Positions 16,663 through 26,995 of a stretch of DNA of 64,000 bases are shown here, piece after piece. The translations under genes were made by a program, and so were the position numbers. The DNA comes from Ectothiorhodospira shaposhnikovii. Lineage in GTDB: Bacteria > Pseudomonadota > Gammaproteobacteria > Ectothiorhodospirales > Ectothiorhodospiraceae. The DNA lies in assembly GCF_016584105.1 (NCBI RefSeq), contig NZ_NRSM01000017.1, forward strand, positions 1 to 64,000. Direction: 5' to 3'. The notes under the pieces are model-generated. The model was not told where the DNA came from. It ran no database searches and was given only the letters and a program-made list of their open reading frames with translations. Each line of letters begins with the position of its first letter. The stretch's first letter is position 1.

Positions 16663-16689
16663 GCGCTGTAGTTCCACGGCGCGTTTTTT
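16663..16689 (+). terminator. terminator of the isc operon
   Basis: GCGCTG (16663-16668) pairs with CGGCGC (16677-16682) around an 8-nt loop, followed by G and six T residues. It lies directly after the iscX stop codon. Confidence 0.7.
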
Positions 16690-16865
16690 GCCTTCCGGAT
16701 CAGGGTTCATCCGGGCCGCCTTCGTTGTCGGGTCATTGTCTGTCACCCGTCCCGCAAGGTAACATTCCCCCCTCTGCATCACGATGCAATCTTCTTCCCC
16801 TGACGCAGGTCATGACGGCCTGCGTTGCAATCTTGTACTTCATATCCCAATCGGAGTTCCATTCC

Positions 16866-17297
16866 ATGGCTGTTGAACGCACCATCTCCATCATCAAGCC
16901 CGACGCCGTCGCCAAGAACGTGATCGGCGAGATCTACAGCCGCTTCGAGAAGGCCGGCCTGCGCATCGTTGCCGCCCGCATGATCCAGCTCAGCCGCGAA
17001 CAGGCGGAAGGCTTCTATGCCGTGCACAAGGAGCGCCCCTTCTTCAACGATCTGGTGAGCTTCATGATCAGCGGCCCGGTGATGGTGCAGGTCCTGGAAG
17101 GCGAGGACGCCGTTGCCAAGAACCGTGAACTGATGGGTGCCACCAATCCCAAGGATGCCGCGCCCGGCACCATCCGCGCCGACTTCGCCGACAGCATCGA
17201 CGAAAACGCCGTGCACGGCTCCGACGGCGCCGACACCGCCGCCCAGGAAATCGCTTTCTTCTTCAAGCCCGAAGAACTCTGCCAGCGCACCCGCTGA
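16866..17297 (+). CDS. ndk: nucleoside diphosphate kinase
   Basis: A 143-residue enzyme that transfers the gamma phosphate between nucleoside triphosphates and diphosphates. The active-site His is in [12 protein letters not shown], with the [13 protein letters not shown]-terminus and HKERPFF typical of the family. It is preceded by a 200-base leader after the isc terminator, presumably carrying its promoter, and is followed by a strong hairpin. Confidence 0.97.
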   Translation: MAVERTISIIKPDAVAKNVIGEIYSRFEKAGLRIVAARMIQLSREQAEGFYAVHKERPFFNDLVSFMISGPVMVQVLEGEDAVAKNRELMGATNPKDAAPGTIRADFADSIDENAVHGSDGADTAAQEIAFFFKPEELCQRTR

Positions 17298-17318
17298 CGG
17301 ACGGCGTTACGCCGAACC

Positions 17319-17340
17319 GGGGGCGGGGTTGCCCGCCCCC
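17319..17340 (+). terminator. GC hairpin after ndk
   Basis: GGGGGCGGG at 17319-17327 pairs with CCCGCCCCC at 17332-17340. No T-run follows, so it may attenuate rather than fully stop transcription into rlmN. Confidence 0.5.
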
Positions 17341-17391
17341 GGCAGGGGCTTGCCCCATATGCTTTTCCGGCCACCGCCGGTGGACAGATCC

Positions 17392-18513
17392 ATGAATGAA
17401 AGTACCAAGACCAATCTGATGGGCATGACGCGGGAGGAACTGGCCGGGTTCTTCGTTGCTCACGGCGAAAAGCCCTTCCGTGCCGTGCAGGTGCTCAAGT
17501 GGATCCACCAGCGGGGCATCACCGATTTCTCCGCCATGACGGACCTGACCAAGGGTCTGCGGATCTGGCTGTCCGAACATGCCGAGGTCCGTGCCCCCGA
17601 GATCGTCATGACCCAGGCCGCTCGCGACGGTACCCACAAGTGGCTGCTGCGCCTGGACGACGGCAATTGCATCGAAACCGTATTCATTCCCGAGGAAGGT
17701 CGCGGCACCCTGTGCGTGTCCTCTCAGGTGGGCTGCGCCCTGGACTGCAGCTTCTGTTCCACCGCCCGTCAGGGTTTCAACCGCAACCTGACCGCCGCCG
17801 AGATCATCGGCCAGCTCCATGCCGCCCGCGGCCATCTGCAACCGGAAGAAGGGCAGAGCCGGGTGGTGAGCAACGTGGTGCTCATGGGCATGGGCGAACC
17901 CCTGCTCAATTTCGAGCCCGTGGTGGCGGCCATGTCCCTGATGCTGGAGGACAACGCCTACGGCCTGAGCAAGCGCCGGGTCACCCTCAGCACCGCCGGC
18001 GTGGTGCCGGCCCTGGACCGGCTGCGCGAGACCGGCCTGCAGGTGGCCCTGGCCCTGAGCCTGCATGCGCCCAATGACGCCTTGCGCGATCAATTGGTGC
18101 CCCTGAACCGCAAGTATCCCATTGCCGACGTGCTGGCGGCCTGCCGTCGTTATGTGGGCAACGGGGGGCATCACAGCCGGGTCACGGTGGAATACGTCCT
18201 GCTCGACGGGATCAACGACAGTCAGGCTCAGGCCCGGGAACTGGCTGCCCTGTTGCGGGATGTGCCCTGCAAGATCAATCTGATTCCTTTCAATCCCTTT
18301 CCCGAAAGCCGTTACCGCCGCTCCACCGGAGCCGCCATCGACAGGTTCCGGGACATCCTGGTGCAGGCCGGTTACACCACCATTACGCGCCGTCCCCGTG
18401 GGGATGACATTGACGCGGCCTGCGGCCAGCTGGTGGGACGGGTTGAAGACCGCAGCCGCCGGGAGTTGCGTTTTGCCAGGCTGCAGGGACCCCCGGGAGC
18501 AGCGCTGTCATGA
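17392..18513 (+). CDS. rlmN: dual-specificity rRNA/tRNA methyltransferase RlmN
   Basis: A radical SAM methyltransferase making 2-methyladenosine at 23S rRNA A2503 and tRNA A37. The cluster motif is [15 protein letters not shown] (CX3CX2C), with GMGEPLLNF and a C-terminal region containing the second catalytic cysteine in DIDAACGQL. The start at 17392 ([12 protein letters not shown]) gives 373 residues, the normal size; longer in-frame readings overlap ndk. Its stop overlaps the pilF start (ATGA). It depends on Fe-S clusters made by the preceding isc operon. Confidence 0.95.
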   Translation: MNESTKTNLMGMTREELAGFFVAHGEKPFRAVQVLKWIHQRGITDFSAMTDLTKGLRIWLSEHAEVRAPEIVMTQAARDGTHKWLLRLDDGNCIETVFIPEEGRGTLCVSSQVGCALDCSFCSTARQGFNRNLTAAEIIGQLHAARGHLQPEEGQSRVVSNVVLMGMGEPLLNFEPVVAAMSLMLEDNAYGLSKRRVTLSTAGVVPALDRLRETGLQVALALSLHAPNDALRDQLVPLNRKYPIADVLAACRRYVGNGGHHSRVTVEYVLLDGINDSQAQARELAALLRDVPCKINLIPFNPFPESRYRRSTGAAIDRFRDILVQAGYTTITRRPRGDDIDAACGQLVGRVEDRSRRELRFARLQGPPGAALS

Positions 18514-19277
18514 ATTCAGCCTCCGTTTTGCCCAGCCTGCTGTTCTGCGCCGGTCTTGCACTTGCCGGCTGTGCGGTCAATCCGCAGGTCCAGGAGCGGG
18601 AACAGCGCGCGGCCCAGGTCAATATGGAACTTGGCCTGCATTACATGCGCAATAATCAGCTGGAGCAGGCCAAGGGCAATCTGGAACGGGCCCTGGGGCA
18701 GAATCCGGGTTCTGCCCAGGTGCATGCCGCCTATGCCTTGCTCCAGGAGCGGCTGCGTGAACCCCGGCTGGCGGATCGGCACTTTCGCAGGGCCCTGGAA
18801 CTGGACCCTGGCAATGCGCTGATCAAGAACAATTACGGAACCTTCCTGTGTCGCCATGACCGCCTGGAGGAGGCCGACAAGGCATTTCGTTCCGCCGCTG
18901 AAGATCCCTTGTACCGGACCCCCGAAGTGGCATGGACCAACGCGGGAATCTGCATCCTCAAGAAACCGGACGAGCAGCAGGCCGAACGGTATTTCCGGCG
19001 GGCGCTGGAAACCAATCCGCGCCATGTCCCTGCCTTGTATGAGATGATGCGTCTTTCCTTTGATGGCGGGCGCTACCTGCAGACCCGGGCCTATCTGCAG
19101 CGTCTGACGGAGCAGGTGCCCCATACGCCCGAAACCCTCTGGATCTGCTACCTGGCCGAAACCGAACTCGGCAACCGGGACGCCTCGGGAGTCTGCGCCC
19201 TGCGTTTGAAAAACGACTTCCCTGACTCTGAACAGACCACACGATTGCTGGAAACCGAATCCCGTGGCAGAAGATAG
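18510..19277 (+). CDS. pilF: type IV pilus assembly lipoprotein PilF/PilW
   Basis: A 255-residue outer-membrane lipoprotein (lipobox LAGC at residues 18-21) with tandem TPR units from about 35 to 230. It is the pilotin that inserts the PilQ secretin. It sits between rlmN and rodZ as in other gammaproteobacteria, overlapping rlmN by four bases. It supports type IV pili, as does fimV further along. Confidence 0.92.
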   Translation: MNSASVLPSLLFCAGLALAGCAVNPQVQEREQRAAQVNMELGLHYMRNNQLEQAKGNLERALGQNPGSAQVHAAYALLQERLREPRLADRHFRRALELDPGNALIKNNYGTFLCRHDRLEEADKAFRSAAEDPLYRTPEVAWTNAGICILKKPDEQQAERYFRRALETNPRHVPALYEMMRLSFDGGRYLQTRAYLQRLTEQVPHTPETLWICYLAETELGNRDASGVCALRLKNDFPDSEQTTRLLETESRGRR

Positions 19278-19278
19278 A

Positions 19279-20250
19279 ATGGAACAAGAAAACCGGGGCG
19301 CCCCTGTGTCGGCGACATCGTCGCCGGGTACATTGCTTCAGGCCGCCCGTGAGCAGGCCCGCATGAGTCGGGATGATCTGGCGGCACGGCTTCACCTGCC
19401 GTTGCGGGCCATTGAAGCCCTGGAGAACGATCGCTTCGATCTGTTGCCGGAGCCTCCTTATGTGCGTGGGTATCTGCGCAGTTGCGCCAAGGTCCTGGAG
19501 GTGGATGCCGAACCCATGATCCGTGCCCTGGAGCTGGCGACCGGTTCTCTCAGGGAAAGTCTGGACATCACGCCTGTGGCTGCCGGCAATTCGGGCAAGC
19601 CGGGCAAGCCGTCGCCCCGCGCGGATGCCCCCATCCCGACGGCTTCTTCATCCTCGTCCTCCAGGCCCTGGGTGATGGTTGCCGTGCTGGTGCTGCTGGC
19701 GGGGCTGGTGGTCGGTTTGTTCCTGTATGCCGGTGGCCTGTTTCAGGAATCCGTGGAGCCCGCTGATGGGGTGGAAGATACGTCTCTGGTGCGCCCCCAA
19801 CCTGCCCCTTCCGTGACATCGGAAATCCAGCTTGTTATCACCGGGGATGTCAGCGACTCCCCGGTCGCAGCCGTCGCCGCCGTGCCCCCTCCGGAGGAAG
19901 ATGCAGCGCCCTCCGCCGAGGCAATCACGGCCACGTTGCCTGAGGCGCCTTCCGGGGGAAGGGCGGCGGCCCCTGTCGACACCGAACCGGCCCCTCCCGC
20001 GGGGCGAGGCCGGCTGGTGCTGCGTTTTGAAGAGGACTCCTGGGTGGAGATCATTGATGCCGGAGGGGAGCGTCTGCTTGTCGGCCTGATGCGCAAGGGT
20101 TCGGAGCGGCGCATTGAGGGTGCCACTCCCGTGAGGGTGTTTCTTGGGAATGCTCCAGGGGTTCGTGTGACCTTCAATGGTCAGCCCATGGACATGTCCG
20201 GCGATACCCGGGCCGACAATACCGCCCGTTTCACCGTGGGGCGGCGCTGA
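19279..20250 (+). CDS. rodZ: cell-shape protein RodZ
   Basis: Bitopic inner-membrane protein that links MreB to the elongasome. The N-terminal helix-turn-helix (residues about 15-75, ending in PPYVRGYLRSCAKVL) is followed by a basic linker, a transmembrane helix (WVMVAVLVLLAGLVVGLFLY, about 133-152), a Pro/Ala-rich periplasmic spacer and the C-terminal DUF4115 domain with LRFEEDSWVEIID. The ATG at 19279 follows the pilF stop directly; a GTG at 19264 would add five residues. Neither has a strong ribosome-binding site. Confidence 0.93.
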   Translation: MEQENRGAPVSATSSPGTLLQAAREQARMSRDDLAARLHLPLRAIEALENDRFDLLPEPPYVRGYLRSCAKVLEVDAEPMIRALELATGSLRESLDITPVAAGNSGKPGKPSPRADAPIPTASSSSSSRPWVMVAVLVLLAGLVVGLFLYAGGLFQESVEPADGVEDTSLVRPQPAPSVTSEIQLVITGDVSDSPVAAVAAVPPPEEDAAPSAEAITATLPEAPSGGRAAAPVDTEPAPPAGRGRLVLRFEEDSWVEIIDAGGERLLVGLMRKGSERRIEGATPVRVFLGNAPGVRVTFNGQPMDMSGDTRADNTARFTVGRR

Positions 20251-20319
20251 AGCGCTGTTCGCCATCCGGCGGCGCTTCTGCCGCCTTTCCGACCGCGATA
20301 TTTTTAAGATCCGAGATTG

Positions 20320-21615
20320 ATGAGCAGGCAGATTAGATCCATCCGGGGGATGCATGACATCCTGCCCGAGAACACAGGCGCCTGGCAGTGGCTGGAATCC
20401 AGCATCCGGGATACCCTGGCCGGTTACGGCTATCACGAGATCCGCCTTCCCATAGTGGAGAGCACGGACCTGTTCGCCCGTTCCATCGGCGAGGTGACCG
20501 ATATCGTCTCCAAGGAGATGTACACCTTCGAGGACCGCAACGGTGACAGCCTGACCCTGCGTCCCGAGGGGACGGCCGGCTGTGTCCGGGCCGGGGTGGA
20601 GCATGGTCTGTTGCACAACCAGCAGCAGCGGCTCTGGTACATGGGGCCCATGTTCCGTCACGAGCGACCCCAGAAGGGACGCTATCGCCAGTTCCATCAG
20701 ATCGGAGTCGAGGCCTTCGGCATGGAGGGTCCGGACATCGACGCCGAACTGATCCTCATGACCGCACGCATGTGGCAGCGCCTTGGGCTCGGACAGGTGC
20801 GTCTTGAGTTGAACAGCCTGGGTTCCGCCGAGGCCCGTGCCGCCTATCGCGATCACCTGGTGGCGTATTTCCAGGCCAGTCAGGATCAGCTGGACGAGGA
20901 GTCCCTGCAGCGGTTGCACACCAACCCCCTGCGCATCCTGGACAGCAAGAACCCGGACATGCGATCACTCATCCAGGCGGCCCCCAGCCTGCTGGATCAT
21001 CTGGATGAGGCCTCCCGGGATCATTTCGAGGCCCTGCAGGACATCCTCACCCGGGCCGGCGTGGAATTCACCATCAATCCCCGTCTGGTTCGCGGCCTGG
21101 ACTACTATGGCCGCACCGTGTTCGAATGGATCACCGATGCCCTGGGTGCCCAGGGTACGGTCTGTGCGGGCGGCCGCTATGACGGTCTGGTGGCACAGCT
21201 CGGGGGGCGGCCCACGCCGGCGGCCGGTTTTGCCATGGGCGTGGAACGCCTGCTCAGTCTGCTGGAAGAGGGGGGCGGCTTGCCCCGGGCCTCGACGCCC
21301 CAGGCCTATCTGATACTGGCAGGGGAAGGCACCATGGCGGCGGGCATGGCCCTGGCCGAGACCTTGCGATCGGCCATCCCGGAACTTCGGCTCCTGGTCA
21401 ATTGTGGTGGCGGGAGCATCAAGGCCCAGCTCAAGCGCGCCGATCGCAGCGGCGCGGCAGCGGCGCTGATCCTGGGGGAGGCGGAACTGGCCGCGGGACA
21501 GGTATCCGTCAAGCCGTTGCGCGACCCGGATCGTCCCCAGGCAACGGTAGCCATGGCCGATTTGCATGAATATCTTCCCGAGCTGCTGGGGCTGTCGGGT
21601 CACATCGATTTCTGA
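20320..21615 (+). CDS. hisS: histidyl-tRNA synthetase
   Basis: Class II aminoacyl-tRNA synthetase of 431 residues. It has motif 1 around the N-terminal [13 protein letters not shown], motif 2 [16 protein letters not shown], the histidine-specific [15 protein letters not shown] and motif 3 [12 protein letters not shown]. The anticodon-binding domain follows from about 330. The ATG at 20320 is preferred over the TTG just before it. In E. coli ispG lies between rodZ and hisS, but here it is missing. Confidence 0.97.
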   Translation: MSRQIRSIRGMHDILPENTGAWQWLESSIRDTLAGYGYHEIRLPIVESTDLFARSIGEVTDIVSKEMYTFEDRNGDSLTLRPEGTAGCVRAGVEHGLLHNQQQRLWYMGPMFRHERPQKGRYRQFHQIGVEAFGMEGPDIDAELILMTARMWQRLGLGQVRLELNSLGSAEARAAYRDHLVAYFQASQDQLDEESLQRLHTNPLRILDSKNPDMRSLIQAAPSLLDHLDEASRDHFEALQDILTRAGVEFTINPRLVRGLDYYGRTVFEWITDALGAQGTVCAGGRYDGLVAQLGGRPTPAAGFAMGVERLLSLLEEGGGLPRASTPQAYLILAGEGTMAAGMALAETLRSAIPELRLLVNCGGGSIKAQLKRADRSGAAAALILGEAELAAGQVSVKPLRDPDRPQATVAMADLHEYLPELLGLSGHIDF

Positions 21616-21643
21616 ATCCGGATAACTTTAAGGAGAACGATCC

Positions 21644-22279
21644 ATGTCCTACGCGACCGATGAGGAACGCGTCGAGGCCATCAAACGCTGGTGGAGGGAG
21701 AACGGCACCGCCGTGATCCTGGGGCTGGTGGTGGGGCTTGGCGGCATCGTGGGCTGGCGCCTGTGGACCGGACACGTGGAGTCCCGTGCCGTGGACGCCT
21801 CGGAGATCTACATGGCCATGGTGTCCGCCGCCCGGCAGGGCAACGAGATCGCCCATGACCATGGCGCGACCCTGATGGAAGGTTATCGCAAGACACCCTA
21901 CGCCGCCCTGGCGTCCCTGGAACTGGCACGGCTGGCGGTGGAGCGGGATGACCTGGTACTGGCGGAGGGACGTCTGCGCTGGGCCATGGAGCATGCCCGC
22001 AATCCGGAAACGGTCCAGGTGGCCCGCACCCGTCTGGCCCGGATCCTGATTGCCGACGGCCGGGCCCAGGATGCCCTCAAACTGCTGGAGGATCCGGTGC
22101 CCGAAGGCTTCTTGGCGGTGGTGGAAGAGCTGCGGGGAGATGCCCATCGCACCCTTGGGGATCATGCCCGTGCCCGTGCCGCCTATGACCGTGCCATGCT
22201 GATCTCGGGTGGGCTGTCCGACTATCTGCAGATGAAGCGGGATGCGCTCAACACCCCCATCGAGGTGAGTGGTTCATGA
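21644..22279 (+). CDS. yfgM: YfgM-type SecYEG ancillary protein
   Basis: A 211-residue protein with one N-terminal transmembrane helix (AVILGLVVGLGGIVGWRLW, about 24-42) and a periplasmic TPR-like domain. In E. coli YfgM works with PpiD at the SecYEG translocon. AAGGAG lies eight bases before the ATG. It overlaps bamB (ATGATG) and belongs to the hisS-yfgM-bamB-der series. Confidence 0.92.
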   Translation: MSYATDEERVEAIKRWWRENGTAVILGLVVGLGGIVGWRLWTGHVESRAVDASEIYMAMVSAARQGNEIAHDHGATLMEGYRKTPYAALASLELARLAVERDDLVLAEGRLRWAMEHARNPETVQVARTRLARILIADGRAQDALKLLEDPVPEGFLAVVEELRGDAHRTLGDHARARAAYDRAMLISGGLSDYLQMKRDALNTPIEVSGS

Positions 22280-23433
22280 TGCCGCGACTGCTGGCCGTAT
22301 TGCTCGTCACCATCCTGGTCAGCGGTTGCGGGCTGTGGAGCCGGGATACCGCGGAACCGCCCGCACCGCTGCCCCGTATCGATGCGGAGGTCTCTCCCCG
22401 TGTGCTGTGGAGCCGCAATACCGGCTTGGGCGCGGGCAAGTCCTATCTTCAGATTTCCCCCTATCTGGGACGGGATCGCATCATCGTCGCCGATGCCGAC
22501 GGGCGGGTCTCCGCCTGGGGCCTGGAGGATGGCGCAAGTCTGTGGCAGACCCACCTGCGGGTGCCCGTCACCGGCGGGGTCAACGGTGGTGGTCAGGCGG
22601 TGTTGCTGGGCACCGGGCATGGAGAGGTCATTGCCCTGAGTCCGGAAGATGGACAGGAACTGTGGCGGCGGATGCTCTCCAGCGAAGTCATGGCGGTGTC
22701 CGGGGTGGAGCAGGGGTTGGTGATCGCGCGGACCAACGACGGACGTCTCCATGCCCTGGATGTCCTGACCGGCGAACCGCGCTGGCTGGCGGGGCGCAGC
22801 ACGCCGGCCCTGAGTCTGCGGGGAGCCGGTACGCCCCTGATGCTGTCCGGGCGCGTGCTGTCCGGATTCGATAACGGGCGACTCGCGATGTTTGGTCTGG
22901 TCCGCGGCAACGTGATCTGGGAAACGGCACTGGCCATCCCGAGCGGACGTTCCGAACTGGAGCGCATGGTGGATGTGGACGGGGAACTGGATCTGGCCGG
23001 TGGGGTGGTTTACGGCGCGGCCTATCAGGGGCGGGTGGCCGCCTTCGGCGTGGCCGATGGGCGTACCCTCTGGCAGCGGGACCTGTCTTCCTATCGCGGT
23101 GTCACGGTGGCGGGCGACCTGTTGCTGCTCACCGACGCCTTCGGTCATGTCTGGGCCCTGGACCGCCACAACGGCGCCACCCTCTGGCAGCAGGATCTTC
23201 TGCGCCTGCGGGGGGGGACTCTGCCTGTGGCGGTGGACAGTCATGTGGTGGTGGGTGATTACGAGGGCTATCTGCACTGGCTTGCCCCCGAGGACGGCGC
23301 CCTGGTGGGGCGTGTCCGTACCGACCGCAACGGCATCATGGGGGTACCCCAGGTGCGTGCCGGTGTCGTCTACGTCCTGGGGCGGGGTGGCAATCTGAGT
23401 GCCGTCACCCTGCGTTCCCGGGATGATGCTTAA
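22276..23433 (+). CDS. bamB: outer membrane assembly lipoprotein BamB
   Basis: A 385-residue lipoprotein with lipobox VSGC (residues 14-17) and an eight-bladed beta-propeller of PQQ-like repeats, for example DGASLWQTHL, DGQELWRRML and NGATLWQQDL. It is a component of the BAM complex that inserts beta-barrel proteins. Translation is coupled to yfgM through overlapping stop and start codons. Confidence 0.95.
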   Translation: MMPRLLAVLLVTILVSGCGLWSRDTAEPPAPLPRIDAEVSPRVLWSRNTGLGAGKSYLQISPYLGRDRIIVADADGRVSAWGLEDGASLWQTHLRVPVTGGVNGGGQAVLLGTGHGEVIALSPEDGQELWRRMLSSEVMAVSGVEQGLVIARTNDGRLHALDVLTGEPRWLAGRSTPALSLRGAGTPLMLSGRVLSGFDNGRLAMFGLVRGNVIWETALAIPSGRSELERMVDVDGELDLAGGVVYGAAYQGRVAAFGVADGRTLWQRDLSSYRGVTVAGDLLLLTDAFGHVWALDRHNGATLWQQDLLRLRGGTLPVAVDSHVVVGDYEGYLHWLAPEDGALVGRVRTDRNGIMGVPQVRAGVVYVLGRGGNLSAVTLRSRDDA

Positions 23434-23457
23434 TTTTCATAACATCGGAATGCCCCA

Positions 23458-24858
23458 ATGAAGCCCGTCATTGCCCTGGTAGGGCGCCCCAATGTGGGCA
23501 AATCCACCCTGTTCAATCAGCTCACCCGTTCCCGCGATGCCCTGGTGGCGGACCTGCCCGGACTCACCCGGGACCGTCAGTACGGCACCGGGCGCGTCGG
23601 TGGGTACGGCTACATGGTGGTGGATACCGGCGGGCTCAGCGGCGAGACTGACACCCTGGATGCGCTGATGGCTCAGCAGACCCGTCAGGCCATCCGTGAA
23701 GCGGACCTGGTGATGTTTCTGGTGGACGGCCGTGCCGGCCTGTGCGGTGCCGACGAGACCATTGCCCAGGAACTGAGAGGTTTCAACAAGCCGATCGTGC
23801 TGGTGGTCAACAAGACCGACGGCGTGGACCCCCAGGCGGTCACCGTGGAATTCCACCGCCTGGGCCTGGGGGAGCCGCGTTCCATTGCCGCCGCCCATGG
23901 GCGCGGCATCCAGGGCCTGATGGCCTCGGTGCGCTCCCTGTTGCCCGAGGCGGTGGACGAGGAGGATGAAGGGGAGCGCTGGCCGGGCATCCGCATTGCC
24001 TTTGTCGGGCGGCCCAACGCGGGCAAGTCCACCCTCATCAACCGCATCCTCGGTGAGGAGCGGGTGGTGGCCACGGACATCCCCGGTACCACCCGTGACA
24101 GCGTCTTCGTGCCCTTTGAGCGGGATGGCCAGGTCTATACCCTGATCGATACCGCCGGCGTGCGGCGTCGTTCCAGGGTCAAGGAGACAGTGGAAAAGTT
24201 CAGCGTGGTGAAGACCATCCAGGCCATCGACGCCGCCCATGTGGTGATCTTCCTGCTGGACGCCCGGGAGGGCATTGCCGAACAGGATGCCCATCTACTG
24301 GGGATGGTGATGGATGCCGGCCGGGCGCTGGTGGTGGCCATCAACAAGTGGGATGGTCTGACCCCGGATCAGCGCGAACGGGTGAAGACCGATCTGCTGC
24401 TCAAGCTGCCCTTCCTGGATTTTGCCGAACGGCGGTTCATTTCCGCCCTTCACGGCACCGGGGTCGGCGACCTGTTCGGTGCCGTGCAGCGGGCCCATGA
24501 GTCTGCCTTCCGGGACATGGGTACCAGTGTCCTGACCCGTCTGCTGGAAAGCGCCGTGGTGGCGCACCAGCCGCCCCTGGTGCGGGGGCGGCGGATCAAG
24601 CTGCGCTATGCCCATCAGGGGGGGCGAAATCCGCCGGTGATCGTCATCCACGGCAACCAGACCGAGGAACTGCCGGGGGCCTACAAACGCTATCTCACCA
24701 ACCATTTCCGGGAGCATCTGCAACTGGTGGGTACGCCGATCCGTCTTGAATTCAAGAGCGGCGAGAATCCCTACGAGGGCAAGCGCAATACCCTCACGCC
24801 CCGCCAGATCCACAAGCGCAAGCGCATGATGCGGCACATCAAGAAGAAGGGGCGCTAA
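23458..24858 (+). CDS. der: ribosome biogenesis GTPase Der (EngA)
   Basis: A 466-residue GTPase with two G domains: P-loops GRPNVGKST (residues 8-16) and GRPNAGKST (near 183), switch motifs DTGG and DTAG, and NKTD and NKWD base-recognition motifs. The C-terminal KH-like domain ends in a basic tail ([14 protein letters not shown]). It is needed for maturation of the 50S subunit. Confidence 0.97.
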   Translation: MKPVIALVGRPNVGKSTLFNQLTRSRDALVADLPGLTRDRQYGTGRVGGYGYMVVDTGGLSGETDTLDALMAQQTRQAIREADLVMFLVDGRAGLCGADETIAQELRGFNKPIVLVVNKTDGVDPQAVTVEFHRLGLGEPRSIAAAHGRGIQGLMASVRSLLPEAVDEEDEGERWPGIRIAFVGRPNAGKSTLINRILGEERVVATDIPGTTRDSVFVPFERDGQVYTLIDTAGVRRRSRVKETVEKFSVVKTIQAIDAAHVVIFLLDAREGIAEQDAHLLGMVMDAGRALVVAINKWDGLTPDQRERVKTDLLLKLPFLDFAERRFISALHGTGVGDLFGAVQRAHESAFRDMGTSVLTRLLESAVVAHQPPLVRGRRIKLRYAHQGGRNPPVIVIHGNQTEELPGAYKRYLTNHFREHLQLVGTPIRLEFKSGENPYEGKRNTLTPRQIHKRKRMMRHIKKKGR

Positions 24859-24871
24859 AGGCCCGGCCGGA

Positions 24872-25027
24872 TCAGACCAGTCGCAGATAGCCGGCCACGA
24901 ACAATACCCCCATGATTCCGGCGCTGATGTAAAGGGCGTTGGACAACTTTCTGTGAGCGGGGCGGCTGTAGAAGGCCGCCCATAGCATGAGCAGGATCAG
25001 GACGAACAGGAAGAACAGAAAACGCAC
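24872..25027 (-). CDS. small 51-aa two-helix membrane protein
   Basis: A frame of 51 residues, MRFLFFLFVL...GYLRLV, with GTG start at 25027 and an excellent GGGAG eight bases upstream. There are two hydrophobic helices (about 2-19 and 32-48) joined by a short basic loop with SRPAHRK. It occupies most of the space between der and ygfZ and reads in the same direction as ygfZ, directly downstream of it. I recognise no family; it may be a small inner-membrane protein coupled to ygfZ. Confidence 0.6.
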   Translation of the reverse strand: MRFLFFLFVLILLMLWAAFYSRPAHRKLSNALYISAGIMGVLFVAGYLRLV

Positions 25028-25057
25028 GGTGATGGCTCCCGGAAAGCAATCAGTCCA

Positions 25058-26116
25058 TCAGGAGGCTGCCGCCAGGTCGAAGGCATAGGGGAGGGGGGCC
25101 ACCTGGACGAGCGCGCCTTCCGCTCCCCCCAGGCGAGGCTCCCCGGCTTCCGCGCTGACGACCTGCATCACTGCCAGGGCGGTTGCTCCCCCATCGGGGT
25201 GGAGCTGGGCATCGACGATGATGCCGGCGGGCTGATCGGATGGCTGAGCCGGATCGAAGAGGGTGTCTCCCGGTTGCGGCAGGGTCTCCACCGGCAGGTG
25301 GATCAGATACATCCGGCGTTTGAGCTTGCCCAGGTACTGCATCCTCGCCACCACTTCCTGCCCCGGATAACAGCCCTTCCTGAAACTTACGCCGTTCAGC
25401 AGATGCAGATTGGTCATCTGCGGCACGAAGGCCTCGGCTGTGGCGGGATAGAGGTTGGGTATCCCCGCCAGGATATCCATCAGGGCCCACTGCGCCGCGC
25501 CCACCGGGGCACAATGAACATTGAGCGCCTGCCAGAGTTTCTGCATGGACTCCAGGTCACCGTACAGCTCGAAGCGGGGATGGTGGCCGGGGATGCGAAT
25601 GATCGTGATGCCGCCATGGCGGGTGCAGGTGTTCACCTCGGTGGGGATGTCGCCGCCCAGGGCGTCTCCGAGCAGGCTTTCGGCATGGGGGCCGGACAGT
25701 CCCATGGGGGTGAAGGCGCCACTGGCGTCCTCCAGGGTGACCTTGGCCCGCAATACATACATGGAAAGGCGCTTGAGCACCGCTTCCACTTGCTCCCTGG
25801 GCAGGCGCAGGTAGAAGGAATCACCGCGATTGAACAGGCGGAAGGTGCAGACCATGCGTCCCTTGGCGGTGCACCAGGCGCCCGGACGGCTGTGTCCGGA
25901 ATTGACCTCGCCAACGTCACAGGTGAACTGCCCCTGCAGGAAGGCGGCGGCCTCTTCGCCGTGGGCACTGATCAACCCCTGGTGAGACAGGTCGCAGATG
26001 ACATCGCCGGTGACGGCCACACTGCGCTCACGTTCCGGGTTGCCGTAATGGGATACCCGGTCGTTGTCCATCTCGGCACCCGCATCAAGCAGGAAGGCTT
26101 TCCACTCGGGTTTCAT
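25058..26116 (-). CDS. ygfZ: folate-dependent Fe-S repair/assembly protein YgfZ
   Basis: A GcvT-like tetrahydrofolate-binding protein of 352 residues that assists maturation or repair of certain Fe-S enzymes. The hallmark KGCYPGQEVVARMQY motif is present at about residue 248. I use the ATG at 26116, preceded by AAGG; a GTG three codons earlier is possible. Other N-terminal GcvT features (GLISAHGEEAAAFLQGQFTCDV) are present. It fits this strain's large Fe-S demand. Confidence 0.93.
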   Translation of the reverse strand: MKPEWKAFLLDAGAEMDNDRVSHYGNPERERSVAVTGDVICDLSHQGLISAHGEEAAAFLQGQFTCDVGEVNSGHSRPGAWCTAKGRMVCTFRLFNRGDSFYLRLPREQVEAVLKRLSMYVLRAKVTLEDASGAFTPMGLSGPHAESLLGDALGGDIPTEVNTCTRHGGITIIRIPGHHPRFELYGDLESMQKLWQALNVHCAPVGAAQWALMDILAGIPNLYPATAEAFVPQMTNLHLLNGVSFRKGCYPGQEVVARMQYLGKLKRRMYLIHLPVETLPQPGDTLFDPAQPSDQPAGIIVDAQLHPDGGATALAVMQVVSAEAGEPRLGGAEGALVQVAPLPYAFDLAAAS

Positions 26117-26206
26117 GATTCGCACCTTTGGGGGATGTCTCGATATCCGAACGCCATCTTAGACCAAAGTTCGATGCAAGGGGAGAAAGCGGGGCAGCCC
26201 ATAAAC

Positions 26207-26235
26207 ACACATCCCGGCACGGGGCCGGGATGTGT
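26207..26235 (-). terminator. strong hairpin downstream of zapG
   Basis: A perfect 12-bp stem, 26207-26218 and 26224-26235, around a 5-nt loop, lying between the zapG stop and the ygfZ start. On the minus strand it is followed by a short T-rich GTGTTTAT. Confidence 0.7.
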
Positions 26236-26296
26236 ATGCGGGACTTGCCTGTCCCTCGGAGGGAGAACCCCGATTCTGTTCCCGCATCTGAAGCAC

Positions 26297-26995
26297 TTAC
26301 TTCTTGGCGGTTTCCAGATCCTTGGCGGCCAGACGGATGCGATCAGGCTGGCCAGGGGCCTTGACGGAAGTGGCGCCGGGCATGGTCTTGGCAGGTTCGC
26401 CGGCCTTGGGCTTGATGTCGCGCTTCAGCGCCGTGGCGCCACGGGGATCGGGGCGGTTCTGGGGCTTGGGCTGAGGCGCGGCAGCGGCAGGCTTCTGCGG
26501 AGCTGGAGCGGCCTTGGGTGCCGGGGCGGCAGCCTTGGGTGCGGCAGCCGGGGCAGGGGCGGCCTTGGGTGCTTCAGGCTTGGCGGCAGCCTGAGCCGGC
26601 TTGGCGGCGGCGGGGATGGCCCGTCTCTGCTCGTCCTTGGACAGTTCCAGCAGCGCGGAGGCGCGGCGGGGCAGGAAGCGGTTGGAGGAGCCGGTACCCA
26701 GGCGGTCATAGCTTTCTACCAGGTGGTCATACAGCTCCCGATAGGAGTGGGCCATGCCCGTGAACAGGGTGGCGGTCTTTTCGAAGTGGCGGTTGACCTG
26801 GGAACGGTAGTTGTCGATCTTGCGTTGCTGGTTGTCCAGTTCCTTTTCCAGATCCCGGACCCGACCGGCATCCCCTTGCTGCCGACCGAACCAGAAGCCC
26901 AGCAAACCTGCGCCCACAAAGCCCAGGACCGTGAGCATGCTGTCCCCAACCATCAAGAACTCCCGCATATTCGCGGCTATTTCTGTCGATGACAT
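26297..26995 (-). CDS. zapG: ZapG/YhcB-family (DUF1043) membrane protein
   Basis: A 232-residue protein. The transmembrane helix (MLTVLGFVGAGLLGFWFG) lies near residues 20-38, followed by a coiled-coil (RDLEKELDNQQRKIDNYRSQ) and the family segment HFEKTATLFTGMAHSYRELYDHL. The second half is a long Ala/Pro/Lys-rich low-complexity tail that E. coli YhcB lacks. AGGAG lies six to seven bases before the ATG at 26995. YhcB/ZapG links the divisome, the elongasome and envelope synthesis. Confidence 0.82.
   Translation of the reverse strand: MSSTEIAANMREFLMVGDSMLTVLGFVGAGLLGFWFGRQQGDAGRVRDLEKELDNQQRKIDNYRSQVNRHFEKTATLFTGMAHSYRELYDHLVESYDRLGTGSSNRFLPRRASALLELSKDEQRRAIPAAAKPAQAAAKPEAPKAAPAPAAAPKAAAPAPKAAPAPQKPAAAAPQPKPQNRPDPRGATALKRDIKPKAGEPAKTMPGATSVKAPGQPDRIRLAAKDLETAKK

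Noticed and set aside
25199-26992. Plus-strand frame across ygfZ and zapG
   Set aside because: Antisense to two recognisable genes; Gly-rich repeat of the zapG tail.
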